DNA of 64,000 bases from Limnephilus marmoratus. Its lineage: Eukaryota > Arthropoda > Insecta > Trichoptera > Limnephilidae. The DNA is taken from assembly GCA_917880885.1 (NCBI GenBank), contig OU862931.1, forward strand, positions 17,588,736-17,652,735. The letters run 5' to 3'. Position numbers and translations under genes: made by a program. A model generated the notes under the pieces. It was not told the origin of the DNA and ran no database searches. It saw nothing but the letters and a program-made list of their open reading frames with translations. Every line of letters starts with the position of its first letter. Positions within the stretch are counted from its first letter, which is position 1. Shown in pieces: positions 54,283 through 63,559 of the stretch.

Positions 54283-54410
54283 GAAGATAATACGAAAACA
54301 AAACATGAAACAGAACAAGACAAAGATAAAATAAAAAGGTAACGGTAAGACAAAGATCCTGGGTTCGTTGCCCAGTTGCGTCCGTTACCTTTTTATTTTC
54401 TGTATCTGTG
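54283..54410. mobile_element. tRNA-containing foldback element, copy A
   Basis: 'ACATGAAACAGAACAAGAC', 'AAAATAAAAAGGTAACGG', a B-box-like 'GGGTTCGTTGCCCAG', then 'CCGTTACCTTTTTATTTTC'. The arms pair over ~25 bases and the right arm then diverges. A better palindromic copy lies at 63.3 kb. Confidence 0.7.
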
Positions 54411-54462
54411 AATTATTTGTATTATCTTATTATGTTCTTTTTCAATGATGTGTTATTTTATT

Positions 54463-54885
54463 TTGGGAGGCGGGTGTGAGTACCGTCGCCCCGAAAATCA
54501 TTTATTATATAACCAACATCTCTGCCATAGGTCAATCCAAGTAGTTCGCTTTGTTTGGTCACTTAGTAGGGGTGTGCGGTTCAGTCATGGGCTCTGGGTC
54601 TTGGCGGCAGTTGCGCCTACCCACTGCGTGACTTGCGACTGCGTGAATGAAAGACTGGTTGAGGGAGACCTTTTGATCTCTCCTGTAGGACTATCTTGGA
54701 ACATCGCCTTGCACCGCAATGGGAGGGATGGTTTTACACGTCCGTCACTCCTGGACACACGTTTCTTACTTTCCCAGACGTTTCTATCCGTCCTTTCCTA
54801 AATAGACCCTCCATACAGCATACCGAAAGATGACATAGGCCCAATGGGAATTATTTTCTTCAGGGCCTCCTGTGCGGATTGCAAA
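54463..54885 (+). mobile_element. R1 repeat copy (plus)
   Basis: Head 'TTTTGGGAGGCGGGTG', 'GTAGTTCGCTTTG', 'GACTGGTTGAGGGAGACC', the hairpin 'GGCCCAATGGGAATTATTTT' / 'CAGGGCC' and 'TCCTGTGCGG'. Its A-rich end faces the next R1 copy with 13 bases between. Confidence 0.87.
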
Positions 54886-54898
54886 ATATTGTTTTTTT

Positions 54899-55217
54899 TA
54901 CATTAGCTCCCCACACGAAGCCCTGGGGAAAACAATTTCCCTCAGAACCCACGTCATCTTAGGGAATGCTGCGTAGAGGTTCTTTTTAAAGAAAGAGAGG
55001 GAGTTCTGGGAAGGAAAATATATTAAGCATGGGTAGGAATCTGGGGTCAGCGTATTCAGTAGTGACGGAATGAATCCAGTTCTCCCACTGTGGTGCAAGG
55101 CGATGGGTCGAGAGAGTTTGGCTGGAGAAATCAAAAGGTCCCTCAACCAATATCACCCAATCCGGCCCACCACGCAGTAGGTGGGCAAATGCATCCGCCA
55201 CCAAGACCTAAACAAAC
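54899..55217 (-). mobile_element. R1 repeat copy (minus), tail-to-tail with previous
   Basis: Begins 'TTACATTAGCTCCCCACACG', hairpin 'AGCCCTGGGGAAAACAATTT', 'GGGAATGCTGCGTAGAGG', and runs to 'CAAGACCTAAACAAACC', where it is truncated before the head. Confidence 0.85.
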
Positions 55218-55880
55218 CATTGATGGATAAAAAGTCCAAAAGTTATTTCAATAAAATTGATTTATATTATTAGTTAGCAGAGGTGGTTTTGGCTAGTTGG
55301 GAAGGGTTTTTTTTGGGTTGGGGTGTGTTGATTCTTGGGTTGGTTTGATTTGTGTCGGGTCTGGTAGGGTCGAGTTGGTCGGAAAGGGTTAGAAGGGGAG
55401 GAATCGAGTCGCGTCGAGACGGATAAGGACGGGTCTGGTCCATCGGGTTTGGTTGACATTTGGGAAAAATAATGAAAATTTCCATATGTGCAACGGGCAA
55501 ATTGCTACACTTTACAGTAATTATTACTCTACTCCTTTGGGTATACTTCACTCTCATTAATTTTATTAAAAATAAGGGAATTATAAAATCATGCATTAAT
55601 AATTTGCAAGCCTTAGTTATGAATCCACATTTTGGAAAAATAATAAAACTTAATTAAAAGCAAGTAAAACTATAGATTTACCATTTAGCACAAGGTTATT
55701 TTTTAAAAATTTAATTTAATTCTTATCTAAATTATTATGGCCCTAATTTAACATTAATTAATAAAGTAAGGAAGATTATTTATTCCCCACTTCTCGCTAT
55801 ATTCACAAAACAAACAATATAACACATTAAAATAAGACAACAGCAGTCACGTAATTATTAAACCATTAAGAACATATAAA
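55218..55880. other. No gene recognised; GT-rich tract at 55,268-55,450
   Basis: The left part is G/T-rich on the plus strand ('GGGTTGGGGTGTGTTG', 'GTCGGGTCTGGTAGGG'), with strong strand asymmetry. The minus-strand frames there are compositional. No other signal. Confidence 0.4.
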
Positions 55881-55886
55881 CATTTA

Positions 55887-56045
55887 AGGGAACGTACCCA
55901 TACTATGTGACCAACTTTTTGAAATTTTTAACCCCCCCCCCCCCGGTGACCAAAAACCTAAGGATGCCGCCGCTCATTTGTACCAAGCGTGGTATTTTGA
56001 AGACCCCCCCCCCCGAACAGGTCACGCTGTATGGGTACGTTCCCT
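55887..56045. mobile_element. MITE with TIR 'AGGGAACGTACCCATAC' (copy B)
   Basis: The left end 'AGGGAACGTACCCATAC' and right end 'GTATGGGTACGTTCCCT' are exact inverted repeats of 17 bases, followed inward by 'TGTGACC' and 'GGTCACG'. Two C-runs of ten or more lie inside. Flanks 'CATTTA' and 'AACGTT' leave the target duplication open. Confidence 0.9.
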
Positions 56046-56605
56046 AACGTTGGGGAAATAGATTTCAAAGTACCCTACAAAATAAAGAATCTATTGTGGA
56101 AATTATTTTCTCAGTTTAATCGGTTTAACCGGTAGGTAATAAAGCATTTTATACACCATAAAAATTGCAATTGGGCCGGGGTAAATAGAATCTTATAAAT
56201 AAGTCGTCTCAAAGTGGCCTTGTAAGTCAAAATATTAGTCACAATAAAAGAAATGGGGAAAGTAAAGTAAGTAATAATATTAGTCACAATAAAGTTTATG
56301 TGTGGAAGGTGTATAGTAAATAAAATACGTAGATCGTAGTTACAATAACGAATTCTCATATTTTGAAAGAACTGCAGCAATATTGTGATAGGTATAATAT
56401 TTAACTGTGCGTGAATTCCAAAAATTCATAAACGTCAAATGTCAATGCGCTGATTGTTTTGCATTTGTTCTTAATCATATAATGCTTCCCCTCTTTCTTA
56501 CACACTAAATGTCGATAGTCGAAAATGAGACAAACGGTGAATGTATGTCTCTGCACCCCTCCAAAGGAAAAATACGATAATAATAAATCTCTGAAATGAA
56601 ACGCA
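56046..56605. other. No feature recognised
   Basis: 'ATATTAGTCACAATAAA' is repeated directly at 56,232 and 56,278. No gene evidence. Confidence 0.35.
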
Positions 56606-56608
56606 TTT

Positions 56609-57083
56609 TTTTTACGTAAGCTCCACTCAGGACCTATGTCATCTTAGGGGATGCTGTGTGGAGGGTATTTTTAAGGAAGGGTAGGATAGGAAGTTCTGGG
56701 AAGGAAAAAGGCGTGAGGGGTGGGTAGGAATCTGGAGATCGGTGTATCCGAGAGTGAATCCATCCCTCCAACTGTGGTGGAAGGCCATTGCCTTGACCGG
56801 AATTGATCTTTTACCTTGACCTTTCCAGCCGGACTCTTTCGACCCATTGGTCGAGAGAATCCGGCTGGAAAGGTAAAAAGGCCTCCCTCAACCAGTCTCT
56901 TTCGATCCGGCCCGCCGCGCAGCAGGTGGGCAGGCGCATCCGCCGCCAAGACCCGTACAAAAGTACCGGGCACCCCTGCTAAATCATAAAACGTAGCGAA
57001 CCACTTGGGATGACCTATGGCAGAGGTGTTGGTTATCCAATAAATGGTTCCCGGACGGCGGCACCCGTACCCGCTTCCTTTCA
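56609..57083 (-). mobile_element. R1 repeat copy (minus) with internal inverted duplication
   Basis: Nearly complete from 'TTTTTACGTAAGCTCCAC' to 'CCGTACCCGCTTCC'. The terminal hairpin is reduced. At 56,821-56,844 the 24 bases starting 'CTTTCCAGCCGGACTC' are inverted at 56,849-56,872 with two mismatches, placing an extra, flipped piece of the element's centre next to the normal one. Confidence 0.88.
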
Positions 57084-57260
57084 AAAATTCCCGTAAGTAA
57101 GTGGAAAAGTAAGAAAATCACAAAAAATATAAATCCATTCACAACGCCATCTCTGACACTGATAAAAACAAAACACGGACAGTTGGGCATCAATAAAATT
57201 TCTTCATTATATAATTTTTAACTTAATAAAAAAACTTAATTTAATTCAACAGTTATTGAT
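57084..57260. other. No feature recognised
   Basis: Short AT-rich gap between two repeats. Confidence 0.4.
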
Positions 57261-57297
57261 TCTGAGGCGGTACGAAGTTCGTCGGGTCAGCTAGTAT
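57261..57297 (-). repeat. Head of dispersed repeat 'CTAGCTGACCCG'
   Basis: On the minus strand 'CTAGCTGACCCGACGAAC' is followed by 'TTCGTACCGCC', a motif common at the start of dispersed repeats in insect genomes and related to the heads at 38.95 and 63.56 kb. Only about 35 bases can be recognised. Confidence 0.55.
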
Positions 57298-57837
57298 TTA
57301 ATAATTCAATATGAACAATTGTAATGAGGAGAGCGAAAAAGCACAATTTTCAAGGTTGTGTATTGACCGGGAGTTTAGGGTAGAATGGTTTGAATAATAT
57401 TTGCTGCAGCGCGCGAGAGTGGCTGGAGATAAGGCTTGAATCCTATTGGTGCCTGGGGGACCAATCGGATCGCCGTGAGACTGCAGATCGGTGTCCTTGT
57501 TCGCCTCCACAACTAAAATACTTGCATAACTCAATAATAGCATTATTAAATTTGATTTCAATTATTATTTTTTTATATCTAGGAATAAATAAAAAAAAAA
57601 ACATAATACAAAGGTACAGTTTGGCAATTAAGTGTAGAAAATAAATGATGGCGCTGCGATCGTTTTCTAGTTTTAAATGGCAACACCAAGATGGCTCATA
57701 AGACAATGAATGTATGTTTTAAAAAACACTTCTGCCAAAATGCATATTTCATAGCGTATTTGTATTTTCAAAAATTTTGCACAAAAAACTGTAATTTAAT
57801 AGAAGTAAAATAAAACAAAGCAAGTTTTAAGTGGGCG
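57298..57837. other. No feature recognised
   Basis: Frames on both strands overlap without recognisable motifs. 'GGGGACCAATCGGATCGCCG' near 57,458 is GC-richer than the flanks. Confidence 0.35.
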
Positions 57838-57843
57838 TTTATT
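57838..57843 (-). terminator. Poly(A) signal AATAAA
   Basis: AATAAA on the minus strand lies ~22 bases past the stop codon of the transposase-like gene at 57,865, a normal distance for its polyadenylation signal. Confidence 0.5.
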
Positions 57844-57864
57844 TCGATATAAAAACGAAGGTAC

Positions 57865-58631
57865 TTAAAAATTTAAGTTTATTAATTCAACACCCGACAT
57901 GTAATTATTGTCTTCGTCTTCGTGTGATTCTTCTTCTTCCGTATGTTTATCTTCATCTAAACGCAGTTCATCGATATCATCATATATAGTACTGCCTCGT
58001 GCATAATATTCTGCCTCAATTTTCATCACCTGTTTGCAACAATTTTTCCAATCATCAGCACTTATGCTATTACATATTATTATTGTAATGCCCATTTTCC
58101 GTTTACCCTATGTTTCAAATTTTCTATCTGCCTTTTCCCCTTCCTTGGCGATTCGTCTTACCGTTGATTCAGATTTACCTGTGTTTGAAAAATCATTAAA
58201 ATTATTATTATAGAAGGTAGTTTTAAAAACACACACTAGATAATATTCACTTGGAAAGAAAGAAAGAGAAAACGAGAAAAAGGTAACTTTTCTACGAGTT
58301 TAAAGAAGTTGCATATTATTTTGTTTTTATTGAGTTATTCCCTTTTTCCTGTGGCCGCAAATTAACTGTCAAAATGAAATGTCAAAATCGGATTTTTTTA
58401 ACATAACCTCAAATCAGATTGTAATAGTTATTATAGCTCGAAAATTGGCATAATTCTTGTAATACTAATGAAATTTATTAAACAAACTATACTACGTACC
58501 AGTCATTTCTGCAGTTCGTTTGTAAACATCTTCTAATTAAACAGAAGCTTCTTCGCGTGATACTCGGCTAGGCAGCATTGAAAAACGCAGAATATAACCC
58601 CTCTTGCATCACTATGTAATGGTTTATTCAT
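57865..58631 (-). pseudogene. Two-exon shortened transposase-like gene (HTH + acidic tail)
   Basis: Exon 1 (58,631-58,500) starts MNKPLHSDARGVIFCVF and, after a frameshift near 58,535, ends YKRTAEMTG. Exon 2 (58,178-57,865) continues KSESTVRRIAKEGEK. Joining at the GTACGT donor (58,499) and the AAACACAG acceptor (58,179) restores TAEMTGKSESTVRRI, a helix-turn-helix typical of the N-terminus of a family of insect DDE transposases. Exon 2 reads through one TAG (58,110-58,108), then ISADDWKNCCKQVMKIEAEY and an acidic tail (DDIDELRLDEDK, EEEESHEDED), which resembles the C-terminus of such proteins. The catalytic domain that should lie between is absent. The product would be ~150 residues. I read it as an internally deleted derivative. 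A small domesticated DNA-binding protein is possible but less likely given the stop and frameshift. Family name not certain. Confidence 0.65.
58179..58499 (-). other. Intron of the transposase-like gene
   Basis: 321 bases, GTACGTAGT at the donor and TTTTTCAAACACAG at the acceptor (minus strand). Removing it keeps the frame across a glycine codon. The interior is AT-rich without open frames. Confidence 0.65.
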
Positions 58632-58855
58632 TTTAATTAAATTCAGGCAAACAATGAATAAAAATATTATCAAATCAGCGACCTTCTTCTCAGATTTAAG
58701 ACAATAAATCAACCGTAACATGCGATAACATGACAGCCATAGGAAACGTCATATAATTCGATGCTGCCATAGTAATGAACACGTTTAGTACCAATTTATT
58801 TAATTTCTACACTTTCTTGCAAAACTATAGATTTTAGAAATGTATTATAAGTTTG
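58632..58855. other. No feature recognised
   Basis: Sequence upstream of the transposase-like start codon; no promoter element can be supported by eye. Confidence 0.4.
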
Positions 58856-58856
58856 T

Positions 58857-58926
58857 ACAGCGCCCTTGAGGTGATTTTTCACAAAAACGGCGCTATATAA
58901 ATCATCCAAATATTATTATTATTATA
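58857..58926 (+). repeat. LINE/SINE 3' tail with ATT repeat
   Basis: 'ACAGCGCCCTTGAGGTGATT', 'TTCACAAAAACGGCGCTATA' and an (ATT)n tract. It matches, in inverse, the internal part of the direct duplication at 0.6-1.3 kb, including the 'AAATATTATTATT' end. Confidence 0.75.
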
Positions 58927-59499
58927 ATGTTGTTTTTCAGGTACCTACATATATACGAGTTCCAGGCGGTGGAGGCTACCATCTGTTGGTGGGTGTTTCT
59001 TAAGTGGCGGATTTTGATTGAACTACCATTTTTCACGTTGATAAGATAGATTTCCTATACCCATTTCCCCCTTCCGCTACTTTACTTGAACAAACACGAA
59101 GCTTTTCCGCTATCATCGAATAACATATTAATACTTAATCGTTTTAACACCTTTAAAACAATTTAAAATTTTAACGTGCTAATTTATATATTTATACCCT
59201 TTTGGGGTTTTTTACACAAATTATGAACCAAGGTATAGTTAAATTATTAATTGTTTTACATACAAAAATGCGCAAAATGTAAAACTTAATGTACACAAAG
59301 GTAAAAGTTAATGATAACCAAGTAGGTATATTAACATAAAAATAAAGGAAATAAAATAAAATAACCCACCACACGAAGGTAAATGTACTACTGATAATTT
59401 TAAAACGGAACAAACAAAAATATTAAAATATCAACAAAACTGAAACGTTTCAAGTTTTTCTAAACTCTGGTCTGTGGAATGAAAGAAATTTTTGAGCAT
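58927..59499. other. No feature recognised
   Basis: AT-rich, no gene or element end identified. Confidence 0.35.
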
Positions 59500-59925
59500 T
59501 GAGGAAAATAATTTTCCTCAGGGCCTGCGTCATCTTTGAGGATGCTATGTGGAGGTGTTTCTTAAGAAAGAAAGGAGAGGAAGATCTGAGAAGGAAAAAG
59601 GTATGAGTAGTGGTATTCTCGGGGTCAGTGCGACCAGTAGCGACGAACGTATGAATTCATCCTTCCCACTGCGGTGCAAGGCGATGTTCCGAGGGAGTCC
59701 TGTTGAAGAGGTCAAAAGGACTCCCTTTATCGGTCTCTCCCGATCCGGTCACCTAGTTGGTGGTCAAATACATCCGCCGCCAAGATACGGACAAACCTCA
59801 CCCCATGAACGCGGTCACCTCTGCTAAGTCAACGTAGCGAATCACTTGGGATTTTGGCAGATGTGTTAGTTATCCAATAGATGGTTCTCGGGGCGGTGGT
59901 AATCATATCCGCCTCCCAAATTGTA
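59500..59925 (-). mobile_element. R1 repeat copy (minus)
   Basis: The complete central hairpin 'GAGGAAAATAATTTTCCTC' lies at 59,500-59,520 and the copy runs to 'CATATCCGCCTCCCAAATTG' at 59,924. It starts inside the hairpin, so the outer stem and A-tail are missing. The head is intact. Confidence 0.87.
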
Positions 59926-60525
59926 AAATTATATTTTCAAATAATTAACAACCGTCCACAATATAAGGCCCTTCTTATACAGAGATACTTTCAAGCTATG
60001 TGAGCTGCCGTGGAGTTAATAACCTATCAAGTGACTATAGTAACGTTTATTATTCTTCTTTATATTTGCGAGCACTAAAACGATCTAAAAGATTTTGGTT
60101 TCACTCATTCAACTAAAAAATAATAAGTATAATGAAATATAAATATGTAAGGCATTAGTCGCCGCCAAGGAACTACGCGAGAATGACGTCAAATTGACTT
60201 TTTTCTAACCAATTCACGCTTACTCCGCTAAATCCCTTCTTACGTATTCCATTATCATTAAAGTTATACAAGCAAGGATATTTTTCCTCAACCAGAACAA
60301 AGTTAACATTAAAAATAACAATTTAAATAGAGTAATAGATACGAATGCAACTCGCGTAGAGCGCCGATAGCAGTGTCGGTAGCGTACAACAACAACGTCA
60401 AGTCGACGCGTAGCAGCAAGCAAGCGCCGCAAATGGTGCTCATACGAAACTCCAGTAGCTTGTACTTACGAGTATGTCCATATGTACCAACGGCTTAAGA
60501 ATTAAATTTGTGAAAATGTTGTCTA
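59926..60525. other. No feature recognised
   Basis: No gene motif. 'GCGCCGATAGCAGTGTCGGT' near 60,361 is a GC-richer patch. Confidence 0.35.
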
Positions 60526-60526
60526 A

Positions 60527-61023
60527 AATAGCATTTAAAGAAACACTGTGAATACATATAACTTCCAAAATAACTGAAATAATTTTCAGAGCCCGCTTTG
60601 CGATTTTTTTCTGCCTGTGGAATTTCATATAATTGCCGTTTGGGCGTGTTCTATTATCTTCAAGAATAACAGAAAAAAGTGTGTGCAAATTAAAAAAAAA
60701 AATTGTTCATGTTTATTCACAAAAAACAAAGAAGTGATAGTGAATAATATCGTATGGTAATATAATATCATGTAAATGTTAGTATTGCAATCTAATGTAA
60801 TCTAAGGTTATGAAATGTAAAAACTATGTAATGTAAAAACTATGTAATATAATGTAAAAAGTACATAATTCAATATTCTAGTTAAGTAAGTGAAAATTTT
60901 ATTTTCTTTTTTACTGGAATAAAAACTCATGAAAAAAAAACATATAACTTTTTAAGAGCTTTAAAACTTAAAATATTGCAGGAAAATATGTAATAAATCA
61001 GTAGAAATGCGGGAAGCCGGGCC
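60527..61023 (-). mobile_element. TTAA-type MITE copy 5, truncated and interrupted
   Basis: 'GCATTTAAAGAAACACTGTG' to 'ATTATCTTCAAGAATAACAG' at 60,531-60,672, then ~265 bp of unrelated AT-rich DNA, then 'CATATAACTTTTTAAGAGC' to 'CGGGAAGCCGGGCC' ending at the TTAA at 61,024. It lacks its other terminus. It adjoins copy 6, sharing that TTAA. Confidence 0.8.
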
Positions 61024-61027
61024 TTAA

Positions 61028-62054
61028 GGGGCCGCATCCGAGCTCAAAAAGAAGAAGATGGAGAGATATGTAATTACGAGAGCGCTAATATTTAAAGCGA
61101 TAAAATCGATGCAAAAATTGTGAAAATGTTTAATAAAACACGACTCGTTTACAGGCTTGTTGACAAAGTATCGATATATCGATGTATCGATATTTTTAAT
61201 TCAATACATCGATATTGTTAGTTGATATATTTTGATCCGATATATCGATTCAAAAAGTCCAATATCGAAAATTGTATCTGTACCTCATATGTGTCGTGTG
61301 TAGGTACATACATAGAAATGTATGCTATTTTTCGCCATTTTTTTCTAAGCCACTCCTATGTGTTGGTTCCCAATTGTCTATGATTATTGACTATACCTTG
61401 TTCCAAACACGAAGTACCTTTTGACAGATTAACACGCCAATAGAACGTTACGGAGACGCCTACAAACTTTGTATGCGTCTCAGTTTACTTATAAGTTAGA
61501 AGACAGCTTTTTAGTTTTTTATATTTTTGCAATTATTACCTAATAAAAAATGAATACTCATAAAAATACCTTCATTTTTATTGATATTTTTGGACATTAA
61601 AATAAAGCACATTATGTTTAAAAATTACTATTGATAATATTGAGCTGAATACGAATACACTATTATTTTAAAAACGCAAAATCTTTTGAAATTTTGACCG
61701 ATATATCGATATTTTTTCCTCGATGTATCGACGTTGATATTGATATTTTAATAAATATCGATACATCGATATTTTTTTCACTTTCGACATCCCTACTCAT
61801 TTAAAATAGAGCAAAATCTCATGGAAGCAATCTTAAGTATCATTTAAAGAAATGTTGTGAATTAACAAGTAAAATAACTGAAACAAACGTTGCGATTTTT
61901 TTCCATCGAGGGAATTTTATATAATTTACGTTTCTGCATGGAACGCGTCTAGATATTATCTTCAAAAATAACATTTATTATTGTAAAAGCTCAAAAACTT
62001 CAAATGTTGAAGGGAGATTTGTAAGAAATCGGTAGAAATTCGGGTAGCGGCGGC
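61028..62054 (-). mobile_element. TTAA-type MITE copy 6, split by a hAT-like element
   Basis: TTAA at 61,024-61,027 and 62,055-62,058. Ends 'GGGGCCGCATCCGAGC' and (reverse complement of right) 'GCCGCCGCTACCCG' place it in the subfamily of copy 4. The interior is contiguous with other copies once the 644 bp insertion at 61,152-61,795 and one 8 bp duplicate are removed. Confidence 0.9.
61152..61795. mobile_element. hAT-like non-autonomous element, 8 bp target duplication
   Basis: The insertion starts 'CAGGCTTGTTGACAAAG' and ends 'CTTTCGACATCCCTA', imperfect inverted repeats of the CAGGG type. Subterminal regions on both sides are dense in 'ATCGATATATCGATGTATCG' words in opposite orientation. 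The flanks are CTCGTTTA (61,144-61,151) and CTCATTTA (61,796-61,803): an 8 bp duplication with one difference, the hAT signature. The 650 bp has no transposase. Confidence 0.9.
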
Positions 62055-62058
62055 TTAA

Positions 62059-62244
62059 TCGTCTTTTTTATTAAATCATTGTGCAACATCAACTATTTAT
62101 AATACAAATCCAGTTATATTCATAGATTGAGAGAATTAAAAACAAAATTAAAGTATTCGTTTAATCTGTGACTTGCCATAATTATGAAATAAACGTAATG
62201 TTTTTTCAAACGTTTGTTTTAGCCACGTTATTTTCTTTTATTAT
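62059..62244. other. No feature recognised
   Basis: Short AT-rich interval between a MITE and a dispersed repeat. Confidence 0.4.
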
Positions 62245-62420
62245 CCTACTAATATTATAAAGGCGAAAGTTTGTATGGATGTATGGATATATGGATGTAC
62301 GTATGTTTGTTACTCTTTTGTGCAAAAACTACATAATGGATTTTAATGAAACTTTACAATAATATAGCTCATACATCACAATAACATAAAGGCTATAGCT
62401 CAGAGCTCTGGCATTATGAG
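62245..62420 (+). repeat. Dispersed repeat 'CCTACTAATATTATAAAGG'
   Basis: 'CCTACTAATATTATAAAGGC', 'GTTTGTATGGATGTATGG', 'GTTTGTTACTCTTTTG', 'AAAAACTACATAATGG' and 'AATGAAACTTTACA' form a head widely repeated in insect genomes. It is often annotated as Helitron-related, but I cannot confirm the class from one partial copy. Confidence 0.65.
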
Positions 62421-62567
62421 ATTTGTATAAAAAAATTGCAATAGGTGGCAAGCGAGCTGTTTGAAAAATGAATGGAGGGGGTGAGGGGGGATGGAGAAAG
62501 GGGAGAGTAAAAAAATAATAGTTCCTAATTAAAGCGCTTTATCAAGTATTGTCCTAATTGAGTAAAT

Positions 62568-62632
62568 AAAGGCGGCATCCCCAAAGATGAGGGAATTTTT
62601 TTTCAGGGTTTCCTATGTGGAGTTAATGTAAA
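62568..62632 (+). mobile_element. R1 3' end fragment
   Basis: 'GGCGGCATCCCCAAAGATG', a deleted hairpin ('GAGGGAATTTTTTTTCAGGG') and 'TATGTGGAGTTAATGTAAAA'. Only the tail of R1 is present. Confidence 0.75.
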
Positions 62633-62639
62633 AAAAACA

Positions 62640-63290
62640 TGACTATATGTCGGAAGAACGAAACCAAAACTCAATATTTGACTAGGTACTACTGCATTCA
62701 GTCCTTTGATAATTACTTTTAAATCTACTTAACAAAACTCCGCGCACAAGTCGGCCAGCTTCGTGACAATGTTATTCGTTAACCACCGCGGAAAATGTAG
62801 TTTTAGATATTAACAAGTAAATCACGTAGCCTTCTGATTATAATATTAACAACAGGTGAGCCTCTAGGCGCTCTCACCCCATTCAACTCCCAACCCTTAC
62901 AACAGCTAGAACTGAGGCCGCATTGCAAAGTATACCCACGCGACACCGGGGGCGAAACTTCCACGGGCTTAAAGTGACTTTTCATTGAAAGTCTTACTAT
63001 ATCTCGGAACCTTTTGGTTTGGGTGCAGGATTGTATGATAGTAAGGGTGGTGGTTAATTTGGAAACTGGTTAAATATTGAATAACTGGGTATTTCCGGTG
63101 GTGACGTCACAATGCGCAAAGAGGAACACGGTAGTGCGGAAAATTACAATGAGTTCATTTTAATTAAATTTATTCGACGTGTTTAGTTACGTAAAATAAG
63201 TGAAATCTATTGACAGAACTAATGATTAGTTCTTTATGATTAGAATTCAAGAGATCTTTCAATAAACATATTACATTGAATTAGAAGATG
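62640..63290. other. No feature recognised
   Basis: 'GTGACGTCAC' at 63,101-63,110 is a CRE-like palindrome, but no gene is attached. Open frame at 62,803-62,985 shows no known motif. Confidence 0.35.
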
Positions 63291-63297
63291 ATATTAT

Positions 63298-63461
63298 TAA
63301 ATCTAAACGAAACATGAAACAGAACAAGACAAAGGAAAATAAAATGGCAACGGTCGCAACTGAAATACGAACCCAGGATCTCCCGTTCTGAGACCCAGTT
63401 GCAACCGTTACCTTTTTATTTTCCTTTGTCTTGTTTTGTTTCATGTTTTGTTTAGATTTAT
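63298..63461. mobile_element. tRNA-containing foldback element, copy B
   Basis: The left arm 'AAATCTAAACGAAACATGAA' onward to 'GGCAACGGTCGCAACTG' (63,366) is inverted at 63,396-63,460 with a few mismatches and a one- to three-base offset, giving a ~65 bp stem. Near the loop the minus strand has a B-box-like 'GGGTTCGTATTTCAG'. It is probably an element formed from two opposed SINE-like units. Confidence 0.8.
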
Positions 63462-63559
63462 TAATATCAGCTCCGTCTTCAGTGATATATTACATTGATG
63501 GATAAAACTTTCAAAAGAATTCCAAAAACAAAATTAAACATATCTGAATTTATTAAGTA

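Noticed and set aside
56671..57084. 137-codon frame on the minus strand as a host gene
   Set aside because: Lies wholly within an R1 repeat copy and resembles frames in other copies; treated as a repeat property and raised as a finding.
63101..63110. CRE-like GTGACGTCAC as a promoter site
   Set aside because: The word also occurs in repeats here (10.1 and 13.3 kb), and no gene start follows.
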